Source: Verrucomicrobiota bacterium
GTDB taxonomy: Bacteria > Verrucomicrobiota > Verrucomicrobiia > Limisphaerales > SIBE01
Reading direction: 5' to 3'
Assembly: GCA_016871515.1 (NCBI GenBank)
Contig: VHDE01000028.1
Span: forward strand, 1-55,621
Length of the DNA stretch: 55,621 bases
Shown here: in pieces, positions 17,017 through 24,905 of the stretch
Layout of the letters: each line of letters starts with the position of its first letter
Position numbering within the stretch: position 1 is the first letter of the stretch
Notes under the pieces: model-generated
The model's input: only the letters and a program-made list of their open reading frames with translations
What the model was told of the DNA's origin: nothing
Databases searched by the model: none
Position numbers and translations under genes: made by a program

Positions 17017-17245
17017 TTCATTCGCGTGACGCAGGCGTTGAACCATGAAGCGGACTTGGGGTCGACAGCGTATTGGAGCACGGCAGCCCTCGGCCACTTT
17101 GGGACGATCAGGCCGAAACATGCCGGTGGACTGGCGCACTCCAGAATCTCGCGGAGTTTCGTCAGCCCGGCGCTCTTCGCATCTCTCCCGATCATTTAGG
17201 GTCGCGTGCCGAAAACAAGGCGTTCGTCCAAGGCGGTTCGTTCTG

Positions 17246-17731
17246 GTGGCAAGTGTCCGCAAACAGATCCTGTTGCTGCTCGAACGCGTTCCCGGAAGAG
17301 GCGGCGTCGGGACTTTTCCACAATATCGCATTCGGAATCGATACCGCATTTCCTCTTCTCGTTTCGGCATCGGCCAACAAGAAGGATCCAACCAAACTCC
17401 GCTTGGCCTGCATCGCATCGCGGAAAAGATTGGCGGCGGCCGGCCCATCGGCACGGTGTTTCGCAGCCGGCAGCCGGCCGGTCTGACGTGGCAAGGGCAT
17501 CCGGGAGCGGCGATCACTCACAGAATACTTTGGCTCGAGGGCCTCGAGCCCGGCTTCAATCGTGGCGGCAACGTGGACACGCACGCTCGATATATCTACA
17601 TCCATGGCACGGGCGACGAAATGACCTTAGGCCGGCCAGCTTCGAAGGGCTGCCTTCATTTGTCATCAGCCGACTTGTTGCCATTGTTCGATTCGATCCC
17701 GAACGGAACATTGGTCTGGATTGAAGAGTAA
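17246..17731 (+). CDS. L,D-transpeptidase (YkuD domain), N-terminus uncertain
   Basis: 161 residues from GTG 17246, which has AAGGCGG 9 bases upstream. The YkuD fold is clear: ISSSRFGIG..EGSNQTPLG, GAAITHRILWLEG, then His120 (YIHGTG) and the ASKGCLHL motif with catalytic Cys136. These enzymes make 3-3 cross-links or attach proteins in peptidoglycan. The frame is open back to 17045, but that part is arginine-rich and unlike coding sequence. No signal peptide is visible after the chosen start, which is odd for a periplasmic enzyme: the 5' end may be lost or frameshifted. Confidence 0.75.
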   Translation: MASVRKQILLLLERVPGRGGVGTFPQYRIRNRYRISSSRFGIGQQEGSNQTPLGLHRIAEKIGGGRPIGTVFRSRQPAGLTWQGHPGAAITHRILWLEGLEPGFNRGGNVDTHARYIYIHGTGDEMTLGRPASKGCLHLSSADLLPLFDSIPNGTLVWIEE

Positions 17732-17760
17732 CGGCGCACCGTCGTGAATCTTGCGATACG

Positions 17761-17778
17761 GCAGAGTGAAACTCTGCG
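17761..17778. repeat. Short palindrome, family D
   Basis: GCAGAGTGAAACTCTGCG, identical to the copy at 2609-2626. Confidence 0.75.
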
Positions 17779-17928
17779 CTGCGAGACAGGGAAAGTTCCG
17801 AGTGGAGTCAGCATGAGCGCACTCATCGGCCCGGCCACCTTCGGCCTTGACCCAAACTTGGAGGATCGCAAGCTGTCCGTCATGAAAAGGGCGAGGCCGA
17901 CCAAGACCGCGCTGTCGAGCTGGCGCGA

Positions 17929-19434
17929 ATGATGAACCGTTCGAATCCAACGTGCGTTGGGACGTGTTTGGGCGCGGCGTTGATGTTTGCCGCGGGTTGC
18001 GAACCGAAACATCAACCGACGAAGACGGAAAACGGCGAAGCGCTCGCCAACGTGGCCTGTTCACGATGTCACTCATGTCCATCTCCTTCTTTTCTGCCGC
18101 GCGAAGAATGGCCGTATTTGCTTGCCTGGATGGGGAGCTATCTCGGTCATCCGGCCGATATCGAATTGCATCCGGTGCTTGTGGACACCCGACTTGTTCC
18201 ACCCGCGCCATTGGTCACGCGCGAACAGTTCGAGGCGATTCGCACGTACTTCCTCGATCAAGCTTCGGTCCAGTACAAAGAGCCTGAACTAAAACCGAAG
18301 CCCAATCCTTCGCCGCTGTTCGAACCTGTGCCTCTCGCAATCCCAGCTTTGGTAATCACGATGGCTTGCATTGATTCGTTCGATCAAACGCTGTTGATTG
18401 GCACTTCCCGGCCTGCGGAATTGATGGTCTTGGAGCGGGGACGCACGAGCAGCATTGAGGTGCATTCGGAGCCAGTTGGCTTCGAACGCTTCGGTCCGAT
18501 ACGCCGCGTCGCGTTGATGGGCCACTTCGGGCGTGACTTTGGCCTTGGACGAATTGTCGATTTCAGTCTGAGTGAGCAAAAGCAACAGACGGTCGTGGAT
18601 AAACATCCGCGCATTACCGCGCACCGGACTGCAGACGTGGATGGTGATGGCATCGATGATTTGTTTGTCTGCGCTTTTGGTGATTACCCAATCGGACGCG
18701 TCGGCCTTTGGTGGGGCGGCCAAGAAACGCTGCAGGAGAATGTCTTATTCGAGGAACCGGGTGCAACCTGGGGCGACGTCGCGGATTTTGATGGCGATGG
18801 TGACTTCGATGTGATGATCGCCGTCGCCAATGCTCGTCCGCGCCTGCTCGCATTTGTCAACGAAGGAGAGCGCCGTTTTTTGCCGCGCGTGATTATCGAT
18901 AGGCCGGTCGGATGGGGATACAATCGATGTTTGCTGGTTGATTGGGACAAAGATGGAAAGCCCGATCTGGTCGAATCGGCCGGAAACAACCTGGAACTTC
19001 GAGGCCGGCCGATCAAGGCGCACTATGGTGTCCGCATCCTGCGCAACGAAGGGAATTGGAAATTCGCCGAAGTTCTCTTCGAGCGCCTTGATGGCGCGAT
19101 GGACGTTGTATCCGGTGACTTCGATGGCAATGGCCGCGTCGACCTTGCGGCGACTGCGTTCTATCCGGACTGGCGTTCGCCAACTCCGACGACCGCGCTG
19201 ATCCTGACGCAACGAACCGATGGCGCGGTCGAACGCTCGAGCATCGATGATCGCTACTGGAATCGCTGGATGCGGATTGGCGCCGGCGATGCCGATGGGG
19301 ACGGCGATATCGACCTGCTTCTCGGCGCAGCACAAGTGCCGATGGCAATTCCGTCTGAACACGTCGCGCGCTACGAGGAATTGCTGCGAGACAAGGCGAG
19401 TGTGTTGTTGCTGCGCAATCGGACGGTGCGATGA
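17929..19434 (+). CDS. FG-GAP/VCBS-repeat lipoprotein with heme-c-like motif
   Basis: 501 residues. The signal peptide ends in a lipobox (MFAAGC, Cys24), so the protein is likely lipid-anchored. CSRCH at 44-48 has the CxxCH form and is followed by a REEWPYLLAWMG segment, like small cytochrome domains fused to propellers in this phylum. From about residue 225 there are repeated calcium-type loops: DVDGDGIDD, DFDGDGDFD, DWDKDGKPD, DFDGNGRVD and DADGDGDID, typical of FG-GAP beta-propellers. An electron-transfer or surface-binding role is possible, but none is established. The start could be ATG 17929 or 17932. Confidence 0.85.
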   Translation: MMNRSNPTCVGTCLGAALMFAAGCEPKHQPTKTENGEALANVACSRCHSCPSPSFLPREEWPYLLAWMGSYLGHPADIELHPVLVDTRLVPPAPLVTREQFEAIRTYFLDQASVQYKEPELKPKPNPSPLFEPVPLAIPALVITMACIDSFDQTLLIGTSRPAELMVLERGRTSSIEVHSEPVGFERFGPIRRVALMGHFGRDFGLGRIVDFSLSEQKQQTVVDKHPRITAHRTADVDGDGIDDLFVCAFGDYPIGRVGLWWGGQETLQENVLFEEPGATWGDVADFDGDGDFDVMIAVANARPRLLAFVNEGERRFLPRVIIDRPVGWGYNRCLLVDWDKDGKPDLVESAGNNLELRGRPIKAHYGVRILRNEGNWKFAEVLFERLDGAMDVVSGDFDGNGRVDLAATAFYPDWRSPTPTTALILTQRTDGAVERSSIDDRYWNRWMRIGAGDADGDGDIDLLLGAAQVPMAIPSEHVARYEELLRDKASVLLLRNRTVR

Positions 19435-19470
19435 GTTCTCTCGCGCTTTCGCCTATGAATGAATGAACGC

Positions 19471-19497
19471 GGTAAGACAGCGCGCCTCGTCTGTCCT
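19471..19497. repeat. Family A singlet, decayed
   Basis: GGTAAGACAGCGCGCCTCGT followed by CTGTCCT; one arm of the family A element between convergent genes. Confidence 0.55.
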
Positions 19498-19532
19498 CCG
19501 ACGCCGGTTTAGAACCTAGATCGAGAAAGAGT

Positions 19533-20330
19533 CTAAAGTTTCCGAACCCAAATATTCCTGAACCGCACCGCACAGCCGTGGCCCGCCAGTACGATTGGAC
19601 CCTCGCTCACTTTGACGGGGCGGGGCAATCCGCGATGGCCGGTGCCGCCGTAAGTTTCCTGGTTCAAATGGACGAGCACACCGTTGTGAAACATCGTGAT
19701 TCGCGCGGGCCTCACAACCTTGCCATCTTCGATGACAGGGGCCGTGAACGCGATGTCGTAACTTTGCCATTCGCCCGGCGGACGGCATGCGTTCACGAGC
19801 GGTGGCGTTTGTCCATAGACAGCCGCGCACTGGCCGTCGGGGCACCACTTTTCCGTCCACGAATCAAAGATTTGAATTTCGTACAAACCATGAAGTGAAA
19901 CGCCATTGTTCCCGCGGTCATACCAAGGGCCGTTGAAATTTGCCGGTGGCATCCATTCCAGATGCAGTTGAAAGCTGCCGAATTGTTCTTTCGTTCGCGG
20001 CATGACATTTCCCGAAGCTTCGAGACAACCGTCCACAACTCGCCATGAATTGCTGCGCCATTGCGAAACATCTTTCCCGTCAAACAGCACAATCGCATCC
20101 GCCGGGACGGGCGCAGGCGGCAACGCAGGACCAGGATTGATCCGTTTCGGCGCGGGCCGGTCCGGATCGTGAACGAGATATTCGCACCACGGAAGTTTCG
20201 GCGTGTCTTTGTAACCATAAACGCCGGAGCCGTCCTTTGCGTAAACGAGCGGATGCTCCGCGGCCGGCGCATCGCTGACGGAGCACAGGACGAGCGACAG
20301 AACCAGGGCAGAGAGAAGCAGTGTTTTCAT
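19533..20330 (-). CDS. DUF1080 (3-keto-disaccharide hydrolase family) protein
   Basis: 265 residues with a Sec signal peptide (LLLSALVLSLVLCSVSDAPA). The DUF1080 lectin-like domain starts near LFDGKDVSQW and continues through FGSFQLHLEW, the RGNNGVSLHGLYEIQIFDSW block and a C-terminal FRNIWVRKL. Family members act on 3-keto-glycosides or bind carbohydrate; the exact substrate is unknown. The segment with two Cys residues before NACRPPGEWQ is typical of the larger subgroup. It is the first of three DUF1080 genes in the window. Confidence 0.9.
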   Translation of the reverse strand: MKTLLLSALVLSLVLCSVSDAPAAEHPLVYAKDGSGVYGYKDTPKLPWCEYLVHDPDRPAPKRINPGPALPPAPVPADAIVLFDGKDVSQWRSNSWRVVDGCLEASGNVMPRTKEQFGSFQLHLEWMPPANFNGPWYDRGNNGVSLHGLYEIQIFDSWTEKWCPDGQCAAVYGQTPPLVNACRPPGEWQSYDIAFTAPVIEDGKVVRPARITMFHNGVLVHLNQETYGGTGHRGLPRPVKVSEGPIVLAGHGCAVRFRNIWVRKL

Positions 20331-20450
20331 ATTTCAGATGGCAGCGAAGTTAACTGGCTGGCATGACCGAATCCAATCTTCTCCTTGCCCGCGTGTCAAT
20401 TCGTCGTCCGCCGCGCGAGTTAAGGGACGTGAGCGTGGCTCTGGCTTGTT

Positions 20451-20485
20451 GATCCTGATCCTGATCTTGATCTTGCTCTTGATCC
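20451..20485. repeat. Degenerate CTGATC tandem repeat
   Basis: Five to six units of CTGATC/CTTGATC in 35 bases upstream of the DUF1080 gene. Noncoding on either strand as far as can be seen. Confidence 0.8.
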
Positions 20486-20623
20486 GCAAAGAACTCAGAC
20501 CGACGCAGGGTCGGTGTTTGGCGGCAGATTTCACCGTGGTCTATGGTCCGAGCCATTGTTGTCGTGCGCTCTCGCCTTCCTCAGCATCCAGCCTTTGAGT
20601 TGGCGAAGTGTTGTCAGATCCGA

Positions 20624-21000
20624 TCACTCTGGATTGCCGAAACAGTAGAGCGCACTTTGCGTCCGAATGCAGAGCTTGTTGTCCATAATCGCGGGCGTCG
20701 CATAGCACTGATCATCGAGCTTATTGACTTTCAAAACAGTCCATTCACCTGAGGCTTTGACGACGGAAACGTTCCCTGCTTCGCTTACGAAATAGACCTT
20801 GCCGTCAGCAGCGACCGGTGACGCTAAGTATTGTCAATCGCACCTTCGAGCCGGTCGTGTTTGATGATCTCGCCGGTCTCGGGTTTGACGGCGGCCTTGA
20901 GTTTCGGATCGCCGGCGGTGGCTTGCACCAGAAAAGCCGGACGAGCCTCGATGGAAGGCTGTTCCAACGCTTTCTGAAATATTTCGCGTTCCCGAGTCAT
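20624..21000 (-). pseudogene. Chimeric remnant: kinase N-terminus joined to PQQ beta-propeller end
   Basis: ATG at 21000 starts MTREREIFQKALEQPSIEARPAFL, the opening of planctomycete/verrucomicrobial Ser/Thr kinases (EREIFxxALexxxxxRxAFLxxAxxGD). After about 38 codons it turns into PETGEIIKHDRLEGAIDN, part of a PQQ-like propeller. A one-base frame change at about 20826 then leads to PVAADGKVYFVSEAG..CYATPAIMDNKL..ALYCFGN and a stop at 20624, the normal end of such propellers. Two unrelated gene pieces have been joined, then frameshifted, so no product is expected. Confidence 0.75.
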
Positions 21001-21149
21001 TTCACGGCTCGATCAACTCGCGCACTCCGGGATTGTGCGGCGGTCCAGTCCGATTGGGCTGACGGGATTCCTCCATACCGGCATCAAAGGATAATTACAG
21101 AGGTTACGCAACGGTTTTTCAGGTTCGGACCGATGGGACGGTGCGGACC

Positions 21150-21290
21150 GCGGACGGTCCCCGTCCGCAGCGGGACCGGCTATTTCGCCGCCAGCCGGAG
21201 CCCGGTGCGCTCGGTGCTTGCGGGCGCGCTGCGAACCGGGACGGTTCGCGGTCCGGTGCGAAGTGCCAATCGGTTTTTCCAGACCGATTG
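21150..21290. repeat. GC-rich dyad cluster beside the RAYT remnant
   Basis: Several close dyads: GCGGACGG/CCGTCCGC (21150-21168, 3-base loop), GAACCG/CGGTTC (about 21235-21249) and AATCGGT/ACCGATT (about 21269-21291). No coding sequence is recognised. It directly precedes the RAYT remnant. Confidence 0.6.
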
Positions 21291-21314
21291 TCTTCAAGCA
21301 CTCGGGGGTTGAGG

Positions 21315-21762
21315 AGTGGGGTCATATATCACAATTACAGTTATATAATTGACCGGCTGCAATGGAATAAACAGGCTTTGGCGGCCATGGCACGGCCTTT
21401 GCCGATCGAGAAGGCGGGTGGTTGGCATCATGTGAGCGCGCGCGGCAATGCACGAGAATCCATCTTCCCGTTCCGGGACAACCGCGACCGGCAGCATTTC
21501 CTGGAGATCCTCCCGGAGATGGCGGGCTGAATTTCGGGACGAATATGGCGACAGTGGACGGGACCTGGCGCTGTATTTGAGGCGGCGGTTATGCGGGATG
21601 AAACTGGCGGAACTGGCCCAGACGGTCGAGCAGCGACATTACGGAGTGGTGGCGACGAACGCCCAACGATACGAACGGCGATTGGAACACGACCGCGCGG
21701 AACCAGCTCGAATGAAACAGGTTCTTGAATTGTTGACTGGTCTTGTGAGATGTGACCCCGCT
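21315..21762 (+). mobile_element. Deleted RAYT element with terminal inverted repeats
   Basis: The ends 21315-21335 (AGTGGGGTCATATATCACAA..) and 21742-21762 are imperfect inverted repeats, 17 of 21 positions matching. Between them are the two ends of a REP-associated tyrosine transposase gene with its middle lost. At 448 bp it would be a non-autonomous, MITE-like remnant. No target duplication could be identified with confidence. Confidence 0.7.
21387..21750 (+). pseudogene. REP-associated tyrosine transposase (Y1_Tnp), internally deleted
   Basis: ATG 21387 begins MARPLPIEKAGGWHHVSARGN..DNRDRQHFLEIL, the N-terminus of RAYT proteins, then stops at 21530. In another frame from about 21524, EFRDEYGDSGRDLALYLRRR..GMKLAELAQ..RYERRLEHDRA is their C-terminal helix-turn-helix. 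About 150-200 codons with the HxH (NHYHLL) and catalytic tyrosine are missing, so the copy is inactive. Intact relatives mobilise REP palindromes, which fits the many palindromic repeats of this window. Confidence 0.85.
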
Positions 21763-21826
21763 TTGCGCCCCGAGCATCGCCAAAGCGACTGAAAGCCGGC
21801 GGACGCACCCGACAGTTTACACACAG

Positions 21827-22073
21827 TTGCAGCAGTTCATTGGCACGCCTGCTTTCAGGAGTCGGGAACAGATGGAAACGAGCGGACTGGATATTGATAC
21901 CCGCAGCGATATCTACAGCTTCGGCGTGCGCTGCTGGCAGCACACCCGTCGATCCGAAGGAATTAGTGGCAATGCAGAGAAAGCCCGTCCAAACGGAGCA
22001 GAAGGCGGAAGCCGCAGCGGCGGCGCTTACTTGGAATCTTTATTTTGCGGAGATGAATCTAAGAAAGGCTTAA
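21827..22073 (+). pseudogene. Ser/Thr kinase fragment, frameshifted
   Basis: 21827-21928 reads LQQFIGTPAFRSREQMETSG..DIDTRSDIYSFGV, kinase subdomains VIII-IX (GTPAYMSPEQ..DxRSDIYSLGV) with the APE-type Ser-Pro-Glu lost. From 21930 the next frame continues AGSTPVDPKELV..QTEQKAEAAAAAL, as expected after LLYELLTG. One frameshift and loss of both ends make it a remnant. It might stem from the same former gene as the fragment at 20824-21000, which is on the other strand. Confidence 0.75.
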
Positions 22074-22131
22074 AAACCTCAACTCCTGAAGTGTTGTTTC
22101 AAACCGTGAATTCCGCCGCCCAGAGCAGCGC

Positions 22132-23205
22132 CTACCGCTTGGCCGGCAATTGGTATCCCTCTTGGTTGAGCCGAATTCGATAGAGTCCTTTGCCAGCCGT
22201 GATGTAGAGGGTTTTGCTTTCTTGGCCGCGGCCGAATCCGACGTTGGTAGGAACTTCGGTTTTGATGTAGGCCAGTTCGCGACCGTCGGGTGAATAGACA
22301 CAGATGCCCGGTCGATTTTCTGCGCGAACGGCGACGTAAAGATTGCCTTGTTTGTCACAAACCAAACCATCTGGGCCATCATAAGGGGCGTAATCAACGA
22401 GAGTCTTGCGGAACTTGGCCGACCCATCTGCCGCCAGATCATAAGCCATGAGCGCCATGTAACCTTTGCGCAATGGAACAGAAACGCCCGTGGCTTGAGC
22501 GGCCCCTTTGCTGAGGCGTTCGAATCCAGTCGCGCCATTGTCATTACTGACGACGTACATCGATTTTTGGTCGGGCGACACGCAAACGCCGTTAGGTTTC
22601 CCTGCATCGGTGATGATGCGATGAATCGAGCCGTCCAAATCAATCCGGTAGACGGCCATCACGGGCTGATCGATGGTTTCGTAGCCGAGGTACCGTGGAT
22701 CACTAAAGTAGATGCGGCCCTTCTCGTCGATCGTCACGTCGTTCGGAGCATTGAAAGGACGCCCTTCGAACAAGCCCGCAATGATGTAACTCATGCCGGT
22801 CTTCATATCAGTTCGAGTAACTCTGCGTCCGCCATAGTCAGCGCCTTCACACACGAGCATATTTCCGTCAGCGTCGAATTTGATGCCGTTGGACATGCCG
22901 CTGGGTGAACGAAAGATCGCTGTTTTGCCGGTCTTCGGATCATACCGCCAAATGTGACCGGCATGAATCGCGCCTTTGTCATCGCGCGCGACATGGGAAA
23001 AGGTGATGTCGCTGAAATAGACCAATCCATCTGGGGCGACGGCGACGCCTTCGGTGAGGACAATGCCTTCAAATAGCTTTTCCAGATGGGCCCCGGGCGG
23101 AACGATTGGTTCGGCGACCGTTAAGGGGAAGGAGGAAATGACTATGACCGACAGGCTGTTGATGGCTTTAAGGAGAGATCGATAGGGGCGCGTTGAGTTT
23201 TTCAT
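22132..23205 (-). CDS. SMP-30/gluconolactonase-family exported protein
   Basis: 357 residues. After an N-terminal hydrophobic segment (SLSVIVISSFPLTVA) comes a six-bladed propeller of the SMP-30/LRE type: EGVAVAPDGLVYFSDI, SGMSNGIKFDADGNMLVCEG, APNDVTIDEKGRIYFSDP, KPNGVCVSPD and GPDGLVCDKQGNLYVA. The metal-binding Glu, Asn and Asp positions of the family appear present. Such enzymes hydrolyse sugar lactones. It lies head-to-tail with the DUF1080 gene at 23324 on the same strand, in keeping with sugar oxidation products as substrate. Confidence 0.9.
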   Translation of the reverse strand: MKNSTRPYRSLLKAINSLSVIVISSFPLTVAEPIVPPGAHLEKLFEGIVLTEGVAVAPDGLVYFSDITFSHVARDDKGAIHAGHIWRYDPKTGKTAIFRSPSGMSNGIKFDADGNMLVCEGADYGGRRVTRTDMKTGMSYIIAGLFEGRPFNAPNDVTIDEKGRIYFSDPRYLGYETIDQPVMAVYRIDLDGSIHRIITDAGKPNGVCVSPDQKSMYVVSNDNGATGFERLSKGAAQATGVSVPLRKGYMALMAYDLAADGSAKFRKTLVDYAPYDGPDGLVCDKQGNLYVAVRAENRPGICVYSPDGRELAYIKTEVPTNVGFGRGQESKTLYITAGKGLYRIRLNQEGYQLPAKR

Positions 23206-23251
23206 ACGAGTTGAACAAAACGGTTTTAAACAATCCCGCGTTGAAACTTCA

Positions 23252-23276
23252 GGACAGGCGAGACGCGCTGTCCTAC
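23252..23276. repeat. Family A singlet
   Basis: GGACAGGCGAGACGCGCTGT followed by CCTAC, a self-palindromic arm without its partner, between two minus-strand genes. Confidence 0.7.
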
Positions 23277-23323
23277 GGGGATGGAGCGGATGTTGTTCGA
23301 GAATTGGCGCGAGCGCAAGACAA

Positions 23324-24175
23324 TCAATTGGTTCGGCGTGCAGGAAGTGCAGGAACGTTCAAAGGCTGCAGTTCAAATCGCCGGAAGAAGATTTCGGAAC
23401 CTTCGCATTGCAAGAGAATCTTTCCCTTAGTGGGATAGACTTGGAAAGCTTCGTTAACAGTGACGCCGTTGACTTTGATTGTGATCCTGTCGCCTGCGCA
23501 GACGCATTCGCCGCGCGTCCATTCATCGGGAGGGCTTTCGACATCATGCGCCCCGCGGAAATCGAGAACGTCTTTCCAATTCGCATCCTTGCCGGACCAG
23601 TTCACGCGTCCCCAGCGTTGGACGGTTTGGCGGCGTCCGCCTCGTTGCCAAGTGAACGAACCATCGCCATCGCGTGCGTTAGCAACCTCTGTTGTGAGTC
23701 TCGGAGCGATCAGAGAGCCATCGTGCGCGTTGCCGCGGATCAGAAGGAAGTCGCCGGTTGCTCCTTGAAACAGGTTACATTCGATGGCCGCCATAAACGC
23801 GCCGCGGCCATCGTGGCTGTTGCCGTCTGGACCGGTCGCGTGCAGGAAAATGCCCGAATCACCCGCCTTGCCGACACGATCGCCCCAATGCCAGTTCGTC
23901 TTCCCCCATTTGAATTCGACCACTAGATGATAGTCGCGATATTCCTTTTCCGTGCCGAGATAGCCCAATCCTTCGCCGCTGATGCGAATCATTCCATTTG
24001 TGGCGCTAAAGACGCGGCGCGGGTCTTCGCGCTTCGTGTCGACCAACCAAGTGTCAAGACCCGTCAGACCTCGTTTGTCGAGGAGGCCAATCTGAGTGGC
24101 TGGCACGATGGGCTCCGCCGACAAACTCTGTTGATGGAGCAAGAGACAAACCAGCAGCGGCAGCAACCATCTCAT
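23324..24175 (-). CDS. DUF1080-type exported protein (laminin-G-like fold)
   Basis: 283 residues with signal peptide LLPLLVCLLLHQQSLSAEP. The core has GYLGTEKEYRDYHLVVEFKW, GDSGIFLHATGP and a C-terminal ILLQCEGSEIFFRRFELQPL, the pattern of the DUF1080 subgroup that handles 3-keto sugars. It probably acts in the periplasm. Neighbouring SMP-30 gene on the same strand suggests a two-gene unit split by a family A singlet. Confidence 0.87.
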   Translation of the reverse strand: MRWLLPLLVCLLLHQQSLSAEPIVPATQIGLLDKRGLTGLDTWLVDTKREDPRRVFSATNGMIRISGEGLGYLGTEKEYRDYHLVVEFKWGKTNWHWGDRVGKAGDSGIFLHATGPDGNSHDGRGAFMAAIECNLFQGATGDFLLIRGNAHDGSLIAPRLTTEVANARDGDGSFTWQRGGRRQTVQRWGRVNWSGKDANWKDVLDFRGAHDVESPPDEWTRGECVCAGDRITIKVNGVTVNEAFQVYPTKGKILLQCEGSEIFFRRFELQPLNVPALPARRTN

Positions 24176-24259
24176 GGCAATTTCAAATGCTCTTCTTGCT
24201 TTGGAGGTTCAGGAGCGTAGAGTCTCTCAGCGAATTAATCTTACGAGAAGGGGAATCTT

Positions 24260-24781
24260 ATGCTTATCAGCGACTCCATGAACGCGGCCATCAACGAACA
24301 GATTGGCAACGAATTCAGCGCGTCCCTGCAATATGTCTCTATCGCTTCCCACTTTGCTTCTGAAACGCTCCCGGAACTGGCGGCGCATTTCTACAATCAA
24401 TCCGAGGAAGAACGCGATCATGCCATGCGCTTCGTCAGATACGTTGTCGATGCCGGCGGACGCGTCGAGATTCCAGCCATTGCCATGCCCAAAGCGGATT
24501 TCAAATCGGTGGAAGAAGCCGTGCAAATCTCGCTCGAACAGGAGAAAACCGTGACGCAGCAAATCAACGATTTGGTCGAGCTGTCGCTGAAAGAGTCTGA
24601 TCATATCACGCATAATTTTCTGGCTTGGTTTCTCACCGAACAACTCGAAGAGGTCTCCAGCATGCAAGATTTGCTGAAAGTCGTGCAGCGTGCTGGCGAC
24701 ACCAATTTGTTGTTTGTTGAAGATTACCTTGCGCGGCGAAAAGGCAAAGCCATGTCAAAGCCTGCGCCGCTTGCGACGTAA
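24260..24781 (+). CDS. ftnA: Ferritin (non-heme, FtnA type)
   Basis: 173 residues forming the four-helix ferritin bundle. Ferroxidase ligands are visible: Glu near residue 18 (NEQIGNEFSASLQY), the EEERDHA motif (Glu/His near 50-54), EQEKTVTQQ and EQLEEVSSM. It stores iron and removes free Fe(II). A strong AGAAGGGGA site precedes ATG 24260. The C-terminal tail (RRKGKAMSKPAPLAT) is longer than usual. The next frame overlaps its end, but the likely start of that gene is downstream. Confidence 0.93.
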   Translation: MLISDSMNAAINEQIGNEFSASLQYVSIASHFASETLPELAAHFYNQSEEERDHAMRFVRYVVDAGGRVEIPAIAMPKADFKSVEEAVQISLEQEKTVTQQINDLVELSLKESDHITHNFLAWFLTEQLEEVSSMQDLLKVVQRAGDTNLLFVEDYLARRKGKAMSKPAPLAT

Positions 24782-24905
24782 TCAACACCGCACAACTCGC
24801 GGGCGCTATCAAGGACCGCTCGGTCGCACTTGTTTCCTTTGCGGAACTTTTTGCAAAAACTTCCGGCTTGCCAAATGGCTTCGATTGGTTACAGTCCGCT
24901 CCGCC

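Noticed and set aside
17045-17245. Upstream extension of the L,D-transpeptidase frame
   Set aside because: Arginine-rich, no signal peptide and no family similarity; the GTG at 17246 has a better ribosome-binding site.
20451-20485. CTGATC repeats as a CRISPR-like or regulatory array
   Set aside because: Units are short, degenerate and without spacers; a simple tandem repeat.
24690-24905. Upstream extension of the TPR protein into the ferritin gene
   Set aside because: It overlaps ferritin in another frame and is rich in Arg and Cys; the membrane helix and repeats start after 24906.
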